64,000 nt of DNA from Bradyrhizobium sp. SK17. Lineage in GTDB: Bacteria; Pseudomonadota; Alphaproteobacteria; Rhizobiales; Xanthobacteraceae. Below, one piece after another: positions 42,943 to 51,748 of the stretch. The stretch is from the NCBI RefSeq assembly GCF_002831585.1, contig NZ_CP025113.1, positions 124,001 through 188,000 on the forward strand. Direction: 5' to 3'. How positions within the stretch are numbered: position 1 is the first letter of the stretch; every line of letters starts with the position of its first letter. The translations under genes were made by a program, and so were the position numbers. The notes beneath the pieces were generated by a model, which saw only the letters and a list, made by a program, of their open reading frames with translations, did not search any database and was not told where the DNA came from.

Positions 42943-43755
42943 TCAGCTCGCGGTGATGATGGTGCCGACATGCTCGCCCGCCAGCGCGCGGGTGAGATTG
43001 CCGGGGACGAGGCCGTTGACGACCTGCACCTGACGGACATGGCGCGCGGTGGCGAGCAGATCGAGCACCGGGAATTCCAGGATCGAATCCTGCAATCCCT
43101 TGGCCTTCATCTCGGCGACCGAAATCTTCGGGATGAATGTGGCGCCCTTCGAGGTCTTCGGGTTCGCGCTGTAGAGGCCGTTCTCGTCCTTGACGTAGAT
43201 CATCGCCTTGCAGCCGAACTGCTCGGCGACCAGGAAGCATCCGGCATCGGTGCGATAGGGCGGGATCATGCCCTCGGCCGCCGGCCGCATCCACAGGCCG
43301 TAAGGCGGCATGCCGCTGAAGATCACGGCATTCACCTCGGCGAGATAGAGCGGCACGGCCGAAAGTCCGGCACCGCTGACCGCGGAGATGCCGTGCTTGG
43401 CCAGCAGCTGGCCCAGCATCACGGCGTTCTGATCGGCCACCGAGGCGCCGAGCTGCGACAGCACGCCGGCCGGCAGCCGGAGCCCGGCCGCGATCGAATA
43501 GAGATGCCGGGCGCGGGTGCCGGCGCCGGTTCCGATCAACATCTTGTGCGCCTTGCGGGCGGCGACGATCTCGTCGACCAGCGGATAGACGGCGGCGCGA
43601 CCGCGGTCGATCACGCTCTGCCCGCCGATCTTGATCACAGTCGCGTCCGGCAGGATCCGGAAGTCGGACGCCGCGTCCGCCTTCGCCAGAAGCTGCGGAT
43701 CGGTCAGCGACCGCTGCATCAGGAGCGCTTCGAGCTCCGTCGTCGTGTCTGCCAT
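42943..43755 (-). CDS. mosB: Molybdenum storage protein, beta-type subunit
   Basis: The product is 270 residues, exactly the length of Azotobacter MosB, and shares its blocks ([77 protein letters not shown]). It pairs with MosA in an alpha3-beta3 cage that stores about 100 molybdate as clusters (family knowledge, not shown here). The genes are in the order mosB-mosA, with 13 bp between them. The upstream 167 bp (43756-43922) separate them from the sensor kinase and hold no obvious Mo-box. Confidence 0.9.
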   Translation of the reverse strand: MADTTTELEALLMQRSLTDPQLLAKADAASDFRILPDATVIKIGGQSVIDRGRAAVYPLVDEIVAARKAHKMLIGTGAGTRARHLYSIAAGLRLPAGVLSQLGASVADQNAVMLGQLLAKHGISAVSGAGLSAVPLYLAEVNAVIFSGMPPYGLWMRPAAEGMIPPYRTDAGCFLVAEQFGCKAMIYVKDENGLYSANPKTSKGATFIPKISVAEMKAKGLQDSILEFPVLDLLATARHVRQVQVVNGLVPGNLTRALAGEHVGTIITAS

Positions 43756-43922
43756 GAGAAACGTCCTTTCTCCAATGCTGGCACAGTTTCCGAGGGACCC
43801 GCGATCCGAGCCGGTCGCCACCGGCGGTCCCGCCGGGCCCTGCATTTCTCTGCTAGCGATAGTCCGGGAGGGTCTCAAGATGCAATGGCAATGATGCCGC
43901 GCGCCGCGTCCCCGGCTGATTT

Positions 43923-45227
43923 TCAGCCATTCACAGCAGGCAGCCTGACGATGACGCGCAGGCCCGTGCGTTCAGCCCCCGTCACATTCTCGAACTGGAT
44001 CGAGCCGCCGCAGCGATCGACGATCCGTTTCACGATCGAAAGCCCGAGCCCGGCGCCGTCGCCGCTCGGCTGGCTGCCGCGGAAGAACGGCTCGCCGATC
44101 CGGTCCAGATCGCGCGGCGCAATGCCCGTGCCGGAATCCTCGATCTGGATGGCGGCCATGCCCGCCTCGCGATAGATGCCGAGGTCGACGCTGCCGCCCT
44201 CGGGCGTGAACTTGACGGCGTTCTCGACCAGGTTTCGCAGCACCGAGATCAGCGATAATTGATCGCCATTGACCGCAACCGTTTCGACCATCGTGAAGCC
44301 GAGATCGATGTTGCGCGCCGCCGCCTCGGGCAGCAGATCGGCGACGACGCCCTTTACGATCCTGTCGAGCTCGGTCACTTCACCGGCAGCAGGGCTCACG
44401 GCGTCCTGGCGCGCCAGGGCCAGGAGCTGTTCGAGCAGATGCCTGCTCCGTTGCATGCCGCTTCTGAGCACATCGAGCCGCTCACGGGTCTCGGCCGGCA
44501 TCTCGAGGGAAGCGAGATTTTCCGCTTGCAGGCTGAGCGCCGTGATCGGGGTGCGAAGCTCGTGCGACGCATCGGCGATGAAGCGCCGTTGCTGATCCAT
44601 CATGCCGCGCATGCGTTCCAGCAGGGCATTGATCGAACCGAGAAACGGCTGCAACTCGCTGGGGGCGCCGGTCGCCTTCAACGCGCTGACGTCGTCCGCG
44701 CGCCGCGCGTCGAGATCATCGGCCAGGCGCAACATCGGCCGGAACGAGCGCGCGATCACGAGCGCAGTCACCAGCAACAGGCACGGCACCAGGGCCGCGA
44801 TCGGCAACAGGGTCCGCAGCGCCATATCGCCGGCAATCTCGGTGCGGATCTCCGTCCGTTGCATCACCGCGAAGCGGCTATCGTCCGGGCGCGTGCGAAC
44901 CAGCACGCGCGCCGGCTGGCCCTGATAGACGGCATTGTGCAATCCGTCCTTCAGTCCCCACAGCCGGCGGTCTTCGGCAGGCCCACGCGGCGCGCCGCCG
45001 AGCTCGACCACCGCGACCTCGGATTCGGCATCGACGCCGGTGACGGGCCGGCTTTCCCTGATCGAGGCACTCAGCGCGAAGCTCGCGATCTGGATCAGGA
45101 CCGAGTCCTGCATCTCGATGGCTTCGCTGTAGGCCCAGCGATAGGCCAGGGCTCCGCCGACGGCGCCGGTCAGCAGGATGATCGCGGTGAGCCCGGCGAA
45201 CAGGCGTCCGCGCAGCGATCTCATCAT
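43923..45227 (-). CDS. Sensor histidine kinase of an OmpR-type two-component system
   Basis: The 434-residue kinase has two membrane helices (about 8-30 and 138-160) around a periplasmic sensor of about 105 residues, HAMP, HisKA with the phospho-His222 in DASHELRTPI, then N box (LVENAVKFTPEGG), G1 (DSGTGI) and G2 (GAGLGLSIVKRIV). It phosphorylates the response regulator whose stop overlaps its start (ATGA). The sensor domain is not a recognised signature. It is minus strand, with the regulator first, and the operon points away from the duplicated membrane-protein genes across the divergent promoter. Confidence 0.92.
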   Translation of the reverse strand: MMRSLRGRLFAGLTAIILLTGAVGGALAYRWAYSEAIEMQDSVLIQIASFALSASIRESRPVTGVDAESEVAVVELGGAPRGPAEDRRLWGLKDGLHNAVYQGQPARVLVRTRPDDSRFAVMQRTEIRTEIAGDMALRTLLPIAALVPCLLLVTALVIARSFRPMLRLADDLDARRADDVSALKATGAPSELQPFLGSINALLERMRGMMDQQRRFIADASHELRTPITALSLQAENLASLEMPAETRERLDVLRSGMQRSRHLLEQLLALARQDAVSPAAGEVTELDRIVKGVVADLLPEAAARNIDLGFTMVETVAVNGDQLSLISVLRNLVENAVKFTPEGGSVDLGIYREAGMAAIQIEDSGTGIAPRDLDRIGEPFFRGSQPSGDGAGLGLSIVKRIVDRCGGSIQFENVTGAERTGLRVIVRLPAVNG

Positions 45228-45886
45228 CTCGAACGGTCCACCATCCAGCCGACGCCGCGCACGTTCCTGATCACGGACGCGCCAAGTTTTCTGCGCACGG
45301 CGTGGATCAGGAATTCGACCGCGTTGCTCTCGACCTCCTCGCTCCAGCCGTAGATCTGGCGTTCGAGCTCGGCTCGCGACAGGATGGTCCCCGGCCGGTT
45401 CAACAACGCCTGAAGCAGCGCGAATTCGCGCGCGCTGAGGACAGCTCTTTCTCCACTGTACGTGGCTTCCCGCGTCGCCGGGTCGAGGTGGAGTTCGCCA
45501 TTGGTCAGGACCGGCGGCGCTCCGCTGCCCTCGCGCCGCAGCACCGCGCGCATGCGCGCCAGCAACTCGGCGACCTCGAACGGCTTGACCAGATAATCAT
45601 CCGCGCCGAGATCGAGCCCCCGGATCCGATCGCTCAACGCATCGCGCGCGGTCAGGATGATCACGGGAAGGCGTGTGGAGTCCGTCCGGATCGTCCTGAG
45701 CACGTCGAGGCCATCCGTCACGGGAAGTCCGAGGTCGAGCAGCGCGATGTCGTAGGTCTCGCTGCGGCTGGCCTCGACGGCGAGGTCGCCATCGCGGACC
45801 CAGTCGACCGCGTAGGCGGCATCCCTCAGCGCCTCGACGACGGCGGCGCCGATCATCCTGTCGTCCTCCACCAAGAGCACGCGCAT
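45224..45886 (-). CDS. OmpR/PmrA-family response regulator
   Basis: The 220-residue regulator has the receiver phospho-acceptor Asp51, conserved Lys101 and acidic pair Asp8/Asp9, then a C-terminal winged helix with SNAVEFLIHAVRRKLGA and VRGVGW. The start ATG at 45884-45886 is chosen because it begins MRVLLVEDDRMIG. It is of the QseB/PmrA type and should bind 11-bp-period direct repeats; two such boxes lie upstream at 45978-46049 (one per direction), so it probably controls itself and the divergent COG4705-like gene. Confidence 0.92.
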   Translation of the reverse strand: MRVLLVEDDRMIGAAVVEALRDAAYAVDWVRDGDLAVEASRSETYDIALLDLGLPVTDGLDVLRTIRTDSTRLPVIILTARDALSDRIRGLDLGADDYLVKPFEVAELLARMRAVLRREGSGAPPVLTNGELHLDPATREATYSGERAVLSAREFALLQALLNRPGTILSRAELERQIYGWSEEVESNAVEFLIHAVRRKLGASVIRNVRGVGWMVDRSR

Positions 45887-45977
45887 CGTCTCGTCACCAT
45901 CCTGACCCGCGCCGGGCACCCCGGCGAACCTGCATCGCATCCGCCTGCCCGCGACGCCGCGCGACCATATCAGCTTC

Positions 45978-46049
45978 GACTTAGCCGCGACTTAGGGCTT
46001 TCGGCGTCCAAACGGGGGCGGCGCCGCCGGCCTAAGCCGGGCCTAAGTC
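45978..46049. promoter_or_regulatory. Two facing response-regulator boxes, GACTTAG direct repeats
   Basis: GACTTAGCCGCGACTTAG at 45978-45995 is a direct repeat with 11-bp period. CCTAAGCCGGGCCTAAGTC at 46031-46049 is its inverted counterpart. Each is a standard OmpR-family dimer site. They face each other across the divergent promoter, so the regulator may act on both sides. Confidence 0.65.
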
Positions 46050-46115
46050 TCGCGGTGCAGGCTCCCGATCGAACCCGGCGGAACCGCCGACCTCATCAAA
46101 GCGGAGTTTTGCATC

Positions 46116-46901
46116 GTGCAGGATATCAGGCGCACCGGCCGCAGCATGCTGAACAAGGTCCCCGAAGTCACCCTCGTGTTCTGGCTGATCAAGATCATGT
46201 CGACCACGGTCGGCGAGACCGGTGCCGATTATCTCGCCGTCCATGTCGGCCTTGGAACGACCGTTACCGGCCTGCTGATGACCACGCTGCTCGCGGCTGC
46301 GCTGGCAATCCAGCTGCGGATGGACCGCTACGTGCCGTGGATCTACTGGCTGACGGTCGTGCTGGTCAGCATCGTCGGGACACAGATCACCGATGCGCTG
46401 ACCGACAAGCTCGAGATCAGCCTCTACATCAGCACGGCGCTGTTCGCGATCGCGCTGGCGGCGACCTTCGCGATCTGGTTCGCGGTCGAACGGACGCTGT
46501 CGATCCACAGCATCGTGACCACGCGGCGCGAACTGTTCTATTGGGCGGCGATCCTGTTCACCTTCGCGCTCGGCACCGCCGCCGGCGATCTCGCCACCGA
46601 AGCGCTCGGCCTCGGCTTCAACGTCGGCGTCGTGGTCTTCATGGCGCTGATCGCAGGCGTCGCCGCGGCCTACGCGCTCGGCGCCAACGAGGTTCTCGCG
46701 TTCTGGATCGCCTACATCCTGACCCGACCGCTCGGCGCCTCGTTCGGTGACATGCTGTCCCAGTCCCGGGACTATGGCGGCCTCGGCTTCGGCACGATCT
46801 ACACCAGCCTCGCCTTCCTCGCCGTGATCATCGCGCTGGTCGGCTGGCTGTCGTTCGAGGGCGACAGTGGCCGAAACCCCGAAACTTCGCCCGGCGCATG
46901 A
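46116..46901 (+). CDS. COG4705-type multi-helix membrane protein (copy 1)
   Basis: The 261-residue protein has eight helices built from four ~60-residue repeats: [60 protein letters not shown] and [20 protein letters not shown]. Each unit has an aromatic-Trp start and a G-x3-[GA]D motif. The family is of unknown function. The start is taken as GTG at 46116 (GGAG about 11 bases before); an ATG at 46146 is an alternative. It is divergent from the response regulator, whose boxes lie between them, so it is probably its target. Confidence 0.82.
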   Translation: MQDIRRTGRSMLNKVPEVTLVFWLIKIMSTTVGETGADYLAVHVGLGTTVTGLLMTTLLAAALAIQLRMDRYVPWIYWLTVVLVSIVGTQITDALTDKLEISLYISTALFAIALAATFAIWFAVERTLSIHSIVTTRRELFYWAAILFTFALGTAAGDLATEALGLGFNVGVVVFMALIAGVAAAYALGANEVLAFWIAYILTRPLGASFGDMLSQSRDYGGLGFGTIYTSLAFLAVIIALVGWLSFEGDSGRNPETSPGA

Positions 46902-46956
46902 ATTCGCCGTGCGTCCGCGAGGACACCGGTCGAAGCAACCCAACAGGAGAACCACA

Positions 46957-47352
46957 ATGAACAGAACGATACTCGCACTTGCCGCAATCCACGCTCTCGT
47001 GGTGGCGTCACCATTTCCACATACGAACGGCAGCCTGACGCTGCTGCCGCGCGCGCAAGCGGCCACCTCGAAGCTCGGCGATTTGACGCCGTTCCGCAGC
47101 ATCGCCGCCGATGTCGCTGACATGGTCGACAAGAACGACCTCCCCGGCGCCAAGACGCGGATCAAGGATCTCGAGACCAAATGGGACGAGGCGGAGGCTG
47201 GATTGAAGCCGCGCGCGGCTGCGGATTGGCACACGGTCGACAAGGCGATCGATCGCGCGCTCGCGGCGGTCCGCGAGACCAATCCGGATGCCACCAAGTG
47301 CAAGAAGGCGCTCGCCGAGCTGCTGTCGATCATGGACTCGATGAAGGGCTGA
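46957..47352 (+). CDS. Small secreted helical protein between two COG4705-type genes
   Basis: The 131-residue product has a signal peptide ([18 protein letters not shown]) and a helical domain of about 90 residues with [20 protein letters not shown] and [20 protein letters not shown]. There is no known domain. The ATG at 46957 follows CAGGAGAACC. It lies 55 bp after the first membrane protein and 47 bp before the second. The shared direction and gaps suggest one operon, with this protein as a periplasmic partner of the two membrane proteins. Confidence 0.82.
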   Translation: MNRTILALAAIHALVVASPFPHTNGSLTLLPRAQAATSKLGDLTPFRSIAADVADMVDKNDLPGAKTRIKDLETKWDEAEAGLKPRAAADWHTVDKAIDRALAAVRETNPDATKCKKALAELLSIMDSMKG

Positions 47353-47399
47353 TCGCCTCGTCCATCATTTCGACCATCCGCTTCTCGGAGTATCAATCC

Positions 47400-48167
47400 A
47401 TGGAACTGCTGCACGACACCGCCGCGGACGAGCGCGCGGGCAAGGTCCCCGCCGTTACGCTCGGCTTCTGGGTCATCAAGATTCTCGCCACGACGCTCGG
47501 CGAGACCGGCGGCGACGCCGTCACGATGTCGATGAATCTCGGTTATCTGGTCGGCACCGCGATATTCGCGGTGATCTTCGCGATCGCCGTCGCGGCACAG
47601 ATGGCGGCGCGGCGCTTTCATCCATTCCTCTACTGGACCGTGATCATCGCGACCACGACTGTCGGCACGACCTTCGCCGATTTCGTCGACCGCTCGCTCG
47701 GGATCGGATATCTCGGCGGCTCGTCGCTGCTCGCCGCACTGCTCGTGGCGTCGCTCGCCGCCTGGCATCGCACGCTCGGAACGGTGTCGATCGCATCGAT
47801 CGACAACAAGGCGGCCGAAACATTCTACTGGATCACGATCCTGTTCTCGCAAACCCTTGGAACCGCGCTCGGCGACTGGATGGCCGATTCCACCGGCCTC
47901 GGCTATGGCGGCGGCGCCATCGTATTCGCCGCCGGCATCGCCATCGTCGCCGCCGCCTATCTCTGGACCAGGGTGTCGCGCACGGTGCTGTTCTGGATCG
48001 CGTTCGTCCTGACCAGGCCGCTCGGCGCCACCGTCGGCGATCTCCTCGACAAGCCGCTCGATCACGGCGGCCTCGCGCTCAGCCGCTACACGGCTTCCAT
48101 TGCCCTCGCTGTTGCGATCGCGGCGATCGTCTTCATCCTGCCGCAGCGGGCCGGGAAGCACGCATGA
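47400..48167 (+). CDS. COG4705-type multi-helix membrane protein (copy 2)
   Basis: The 255-residue paralogue has the same four-repeat design: FWVIKILATTLGETGGDAVT, YWTVIIATTTVGTTFADFVD, YWITILFSQTLGTALGDWMA and FWIAFVLTRPLGATVGDLLD. Together with copy 1 it forms a tandem pair around a secreted helical protein, all in the direction away from the two-component genes. Copy 2 may have arisen by gene duplication. Function is unknown; the repeated Gly/Asp motifs may line a pore or metal path. Confidence 0.83.
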   Translation: MELLHDTAADERAGKVPAVTLGFWVIKILATTLGETGGDAVTMSMNLGYLVGTAIFAVIFAIAVAAQMAARRFHPFLYWTVIIATTTVGTTFADFVDRSLGIGYLGGSSLLAALLVASLAAWHRTLGTVSIASIDNKAAETFYWITILFSQTLGTALGDWMADSTGLGYGGGAIVFAAGIAIVAAAYLWTRVSRTVLFWIAFVLTRPLGATVGDLLDKPLDHGGLALSRYTASIALAVAIAAIVFILPQRAGKHA

Positions 48168-48230
48168 AGAATAAACCTCCCTCGCGCGGAACGGCGCGAC
48201 CAGATACCCGTCGTCGAGCCGGGCGGCCGG

Positions 48231-50306
48231 TCAGAGATCGAGCTGGAGCCGGTTATCACCTTCCGCTTCCGGCTTCGCCGGCACCGCACAGCAGATCAGC
48301 ACCTCGTCATCGGCAACTTCGGCAGTCGGCTGCTTCAGATAGGTCACCGCGCCTGCCAGCAATTTGGTTCGGCAGCTGCCGCAATTGCCCTCGCGGCAAC
48401 TGAATGCGGGGCTGAGACCACGCGCTTCCGCGAGTTCGAGCAACGTTCCGGATTGCGGTGTCCACCGTGCTTCCTTCATCGATGCGGCGAAGGTCACCGC
48501 AACCGGCGCGGTCGCGGGCGGCAGACGCGGCGGCGGCGCCGCGGCGACGTCGGGCTTCCGCACCAGCGACGACGGACCAAACGCTTCCGCGTGAATCCTG
48601 CCATCGGCGACGTTGTAGCCGCGCAGCCCATCATAGAGCGATTGGGTGAATTGCGGCGGCCCGCACAGATAGAAGTCGTAGTCGTTGAACGGCAGCACAC
48701 GCGACAGCAGCGCCATGTCGATCCGCCCCGCGGCGTCGTAGTCAGTATCCTGCCCGGCGCCCTCGACGTCGCTGAGCACGCGGGTGATGCGAACCGCGCC
48801 GCCGGCGGCGGCCGCCAGTTGCCGCAGTTCGGCATCGAACGCGCGGTCCTGTTTGGCATGGGCGGCCTGGAACAGGAATGTCGGCCGGATGCCGCGGGTG
48901 CGCAGCCCCTCATAGACCACGTGACGCAGCATCGCGAGCATCGGCGTGATCCCGACGCCGCCGGCGAGCAGCACCGCCGGCCGCTTCTCGCGCGCGTCGA
49001 TCGCGAAGCTGCCCGCCGGCGCGCGGGCTTCGATGATGTGGCCGACATGGATATTGTCGTGGAGATGGCTGGAGACCAGGCCGTCGCGCTTCACGCTGAT
49101 GCGATACATGCCGTCCGACGGCGCGACCGACAGCGTATAGGTGCGGATCACGGGCTTGTCCGCCCCCGGAAGCAACACGCGGATCGGCAGATGCTGTCCC
49201 GCCTGATGCGGAAGCAGCCCGGCGCCGTCCTCCGGTTGCAGATGAAACGAGCGGATCGAGCGGCTCTCGTCGACGATCTCGGTGACCTTGAACGGGCGCC
49301 ACTGCGTTGCAAGCGCGCTTGCGCGGATGCGGTCCGCAGCCTGCGTCCAGTCGCCGGTCATCAGCGCATTCGGCGACCAGCCCTCGGCCCGGAACGCCCA
49401 GCGCAGCGGCAGCGCGCCACGGCGCCGCACCACGCGGCGGGCGCGGAAGCTCCACAGCCGTTCGGCCCCCTGGAACGCCGCGATCTCCGGCGAGTCCAGG
49501 ATCACCTCGGCATCGCCGGTCAGTTGCAGCAGGTCACCGGTCTCGAAATCGACGAACGCCAGCCCGGCCTTGCCGTTGAGGAGCATGTTGCCGAGCGTGT
49601 TGAAGAACAGGTTGCCGGCGAAGTCCGGAACGGTCAGCGTGCCGTCGGCAGCGACGCGCACGAAGCCCGCTCTGCCACCGCGATGCGAGACGTCGACCTG
49701 GCGGCGATCCTCGCGCTCGGCATAGGTCGCCACGAAGAACGTATCCGCCGCCGCAATCATATCGCGCGCGGCCTGATCGAGCGTCGCGCTGGCTTCGATC
49801 TCTCCCGTGAACGGCTGATCGGGCTCGCGGACGAGAACGAAATCGCGGAGCTGGATGTATTGCGGACAGTTGCCGAAGCTCTGATCGAGCTCGAAGCTGA
49901 GCGCCTTGCCTGATGCCGCACGCAGCAGCCCGTTGGCCCGGTTGCGGCGCCGCGTGTGCAACTCGATGCCAAGCAACGCGATGGCATCGCCCTCGCGCAT
50001 GCCCTCGCTGACCGGATCGCTGGCGTCAGGCCGCGCGTCGATCTCGAGGCTGCGCGGTGTCGGCGAGGCGATGAAGCCGGGCCGGCCGGCCAGCAGCGAA
50101 GCCCATGCATCGCCGCTGCGGTCCACGCTGCCGACGACGATGAAGGGAATTTGCGCGAAGAAGTCGCGGTGCTGGTCGGGCATGAAGTCGCGCACCGCGC
50201 GCTGGCCGACCGCTGCCATCTTCTCGGCAACGCCGGCCCGCTGCTGCATCGCCGTCTCGCCGGCATGCCAGACGTCCAGCTTGCTCTTGCTTCGCCTGTC
50301 GCTCAT
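48231..50306 (-). CDS. Fusion of pyridoxamine-phosphate-oxidase-like, ferredoxin-reductase and 2Fe-2S ferredoxin domains
   Basis: The 691-residue protein has an N-terminal FMN-binding split-barrel (PNPOx-like, about residues 40-300; PQYIQLRDFVLVREP, VSHRGGRAGFVRV), a central FAD/NAD-type reductase (about 320-590; RTYTLSVAPS, LLAGGVGITPMLAMLR, YLCGPPQF) and a C-terminal plant-type ferredoxin (AFSCREGNCGSCRTKLLAGA). It would pass electrons from NAD(P)H through FAD and 2Fe-2S, with the PNPOx part possibly holding FMN. This triple fusion suggests a self-sufficient flavin-dependent reductase. A GST gene lies 60 bp upstream on the same strand. Confidence 0.9.
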   Translation of the reverse strand: MSDRRSKSKLDVWHAGETAMQQRAGVAEKMAAVGQRAVRDFMPDQHRDFFAQIPFIVVGSVDRSGDAWASLLAGRPGFIASPTPRSLEIDARPDASDPVSEGMREGDAIALLGIELHTRRRNRANGLLRAASGKALSFELDQSFGNCPQYIQLRDFVLVREPDQPFTGEIEASATLDQAARDMIAAADTFFVATYAEREDRRQVDVSHRGGRAGFVRVAADGTLTVPDFAGNLFFNTLGNMLLNGKAGLAFVDFETGDLLQLTGDAEVILDSPEIAAFQGAERLWSFRARRVVRRRGALPLRWAFRAEGWSPNALMTGDWTQAADRIRASALATQWRPFKVTEIVDESRSIRSFHLQPEDGAGLLPHQAGQHLPIRVLLPGADKPVIRTYTLSVAPSDGMYRISVKRDGLVSSHLHDNIHVGHIIEARAPAGSFAIDAREKRPAVLLAGGVGITPMLAMLRHVVYEGLRTRGIRPTFLFQAAHAKQDRAFDAELRQLAAAAGGAVRITRVLSDVEGAGQDTDYDAAGRIDMALLSRVLPFNDYDFYLCGPPQFTQSLYDGLRGYNVADGRIHAEAFGPSSLVRKPDVAAAPPPRLPPATAPVAVTFAASMKEARWTPQSGTLLELAEARGLSPAFSCREGNCGSCRTKLLAGAVTYLKQPTAEVADDEVLICCAVPAKPEAEGDNRLQLDL

Positions 50307-50366
50307 CGCCTTGCCCTCCTCATCGGGGCTTGGGTGGGCGCGCCCGAAGGCACGCCCGTCAGCACG

Positions 50367-50984
50367 TTACGCCGCCGCCCTCAGGCCGGCGGCAGTCCTG
50401 GCGAAAGGCACGAAGCCGGGCAGCGCCTCGATCCGGCGCAGGAAGGCGTCGACGCGCGGATAGGCGGAGAGATCGACATTGCCTTCGGGCGCGCTCGACA
50501 GATAGCTGTAGAGCGCGACGTCGGCGATCGTCGGCCCCGCGCCGACCAGCCAGTCGCGATCGGCAAGATGCGCCTCCAGCCGCTTCAGCAGGACATGCGC
50601 CCGCGCGATCACATCGTCCGGATTGTGCTTGGCGCCGAACACGGTGATGAGCCGCGCCGCCGCGGGGCCATAGGCGAGCTCGCCGGCGGCGACCGACAGC
50701 CAGCGCTGCACGGCGGCGGCCCCCTTGGCATCCCGTGGCAACCAATCGGTGCGACCGAGCTTGGTGGCGAGATAGACCAGGATCGCATTCGAATCGGCAA
50801 TGATGGTGCCGTCATCGTCCAGCACCGGCACCTGGCCGAACGGATTGAGCGCGAGGAATTCCGCCGTCTTGTGCGCGCCGGACCTGAGATCGACCTCGAC
50901 CAGCTCGTGCGGAACCCCGAGCAGGGACAAAAACAGACGCGCGCGATGCGCGTGGCCCGAAAGAGGGAAGTGATAGAGCTTCAT
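50367..50984 (-). CDS. Glutathione S-transferase-family protein
   Basis: The 205-residue protein has the N-terminal thioredoxin-fold GST domain ([33 protein letters not shown] with cis-Pro, [10 protein letters not shown]) and the helical C-domain ending [12 protein letters not shown]. Such GSTs conjugate or reduce electrophiles with glutathione. It is the first gene before the oxidoreductase fusion (60 bp), which suggests a shared detoxification or degradation role. The start at 50984 is chosen because it begins MKLYHF. Confidence 0.9.
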   Translation of the reverse strand: MKLYHFPLSGHAHRARLFLSLLGVPHELVEVDLRSGAHKTAEFLALNPFGQVPVLDDDGTIIADSNAILVYLATKLGRTDWLPRDAKGAAAVQRWLSVAAGELAYGPAAARLITVFGAKHNPDDVIARAHVLLKRLEAHLADRDWLVGAGPTIADVALYSYLSSAPEGNVDLSAYPRVDAFLRRIEALPGFVPFARTAAGLRAAA

Positions 50985-51042
50985 GGTGCCGTTCCTGATG
51001 TCGTGCACGGGGTCATTCCCGCCCGCGACCTCAAGGTGGCGC

Positions 51043-51091
51043 ATTGCAACAGGTATTATAATTGCCTAGTTTGGAACTTCATTGTTGCAAT
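51043..51091. promoter_or_regulatory. Inverted repeat ATTGCAACA/TGTTGCAAT before GST gene
   Basis: Nine-base arms ATTGCAACA (51043-51051) and TGTTGCAAT (51083-51091) flank 31 bp that contain AGGTATTATAATTGCC, an AT-rich TATAAT-like patch. It is the only strong dyad in the promoter region (50985-51114) and a likely repressor site; the gene that controls it was not identified. Confidence 0.5.
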
Positions 51092-51114
51092 AATCGCAAT
51101 TAATGGATTGGCGG

Positions 51115-51527
51115 CTAAACCTCGACGATCACGTAATTGTCCTCGATGTGCACCGGGAACGTCTCGGCGACATACGGCCCCTTCTGCAACTCGGCGCCGC
51201 TCTCGACCGCGACCGGATAGGAGCGGATCTTGAACCGCTTGGGTCGAACCAGGACTGGCCGTTGCGGATGTCGAATTCCCAGCCGTGCCATGGACAGCGC
51301 AGCATCTCGCCAACACGGTCGCGCTGATAGATGCCGGGCTCCGGCGAGGTCAGGCGCGCGACGCACGCCGCCTTCTCCAGCGGCGCGCCTTCATGCGGGC
51401 AGCGATTGAGCAGCGCGAAGAACTCGCCATTGACGTGGAACACGACGATGTCGCGGCCCTCGAGGCCGAACACCTTGTTGCCGCCGGCCGGGATCTCGCT
51501 GGTGCGCGCGACGATGTGACGGGTCAT
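51115..51527 (-). pseudogene. Rieske-type small ferredoxin component, frameshifted by one missing base
   Basis: The first ~98 codons from 51527 include the Rieske boxes CPHEG (Cys43, His45) and CPWHGWEF (Cys78, His81) and end at SWFDP; the next frame continues KRFKIRSYPVAVESGAELQK. Adding one G to GGG at 51241-51243 (+ strand) joins them, for 137 residues. It is a soluble 2Fe-2S protein that usually feeds electrons to a mono- or dioxygenase. Two amidohydrolase genes are upstream on the same strand, so the trio may form part of one catabolic pathway. The break is probably an error. Confidence 0.83.
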
Positions 51528-51561
51528 CCTGGTCCTAGCATTTGACGGCAACGGCGGTGCG

Positions 51562-51711
51562 CTCCCTCGCCCCGTTCTTACGGGGAGAGGGTTGGGGTGA
51601 GGGGCTGTCTCCGCGCATCCGATGACAGCTGAGCTTGCGGAGCGTCCCCCTCACCCGGAACGCATCTAATGATGCGTTCCGACCTCTCCCCGCACGCGGG
51701 GCGAGGTGAAG
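51562..51711. repeat. CTCCCTCGCCCCGTTCTTA dispersed repeat (copy 2)
   Basis: The outer arms CTCGCCCCGTTCTTACGGGG and CCCCGCACGCGGGGCGAGG match those at 41946-42080; inner CCCTCACCCGGAACGC and GCGTTCCGACC are extra. It occupies the 221-bp gap between an amidohydrolase gene and the Rieske gene. Confidence 0.8.
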
Positions 51712-51748
51712 TGAAGCCCGCGGCTGAATCGGAAACCACGCCATCTTG

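Noticed and set aside
46032..48161. Long open frame (709 codons) on the minus strand opposite the COG4705-type genes
   Set aside because: It is a high-GC shadow: Arg/Asp/Gly-rich, no fold motif, and antisense to genes with clear membrane repeats and ribosome sites.
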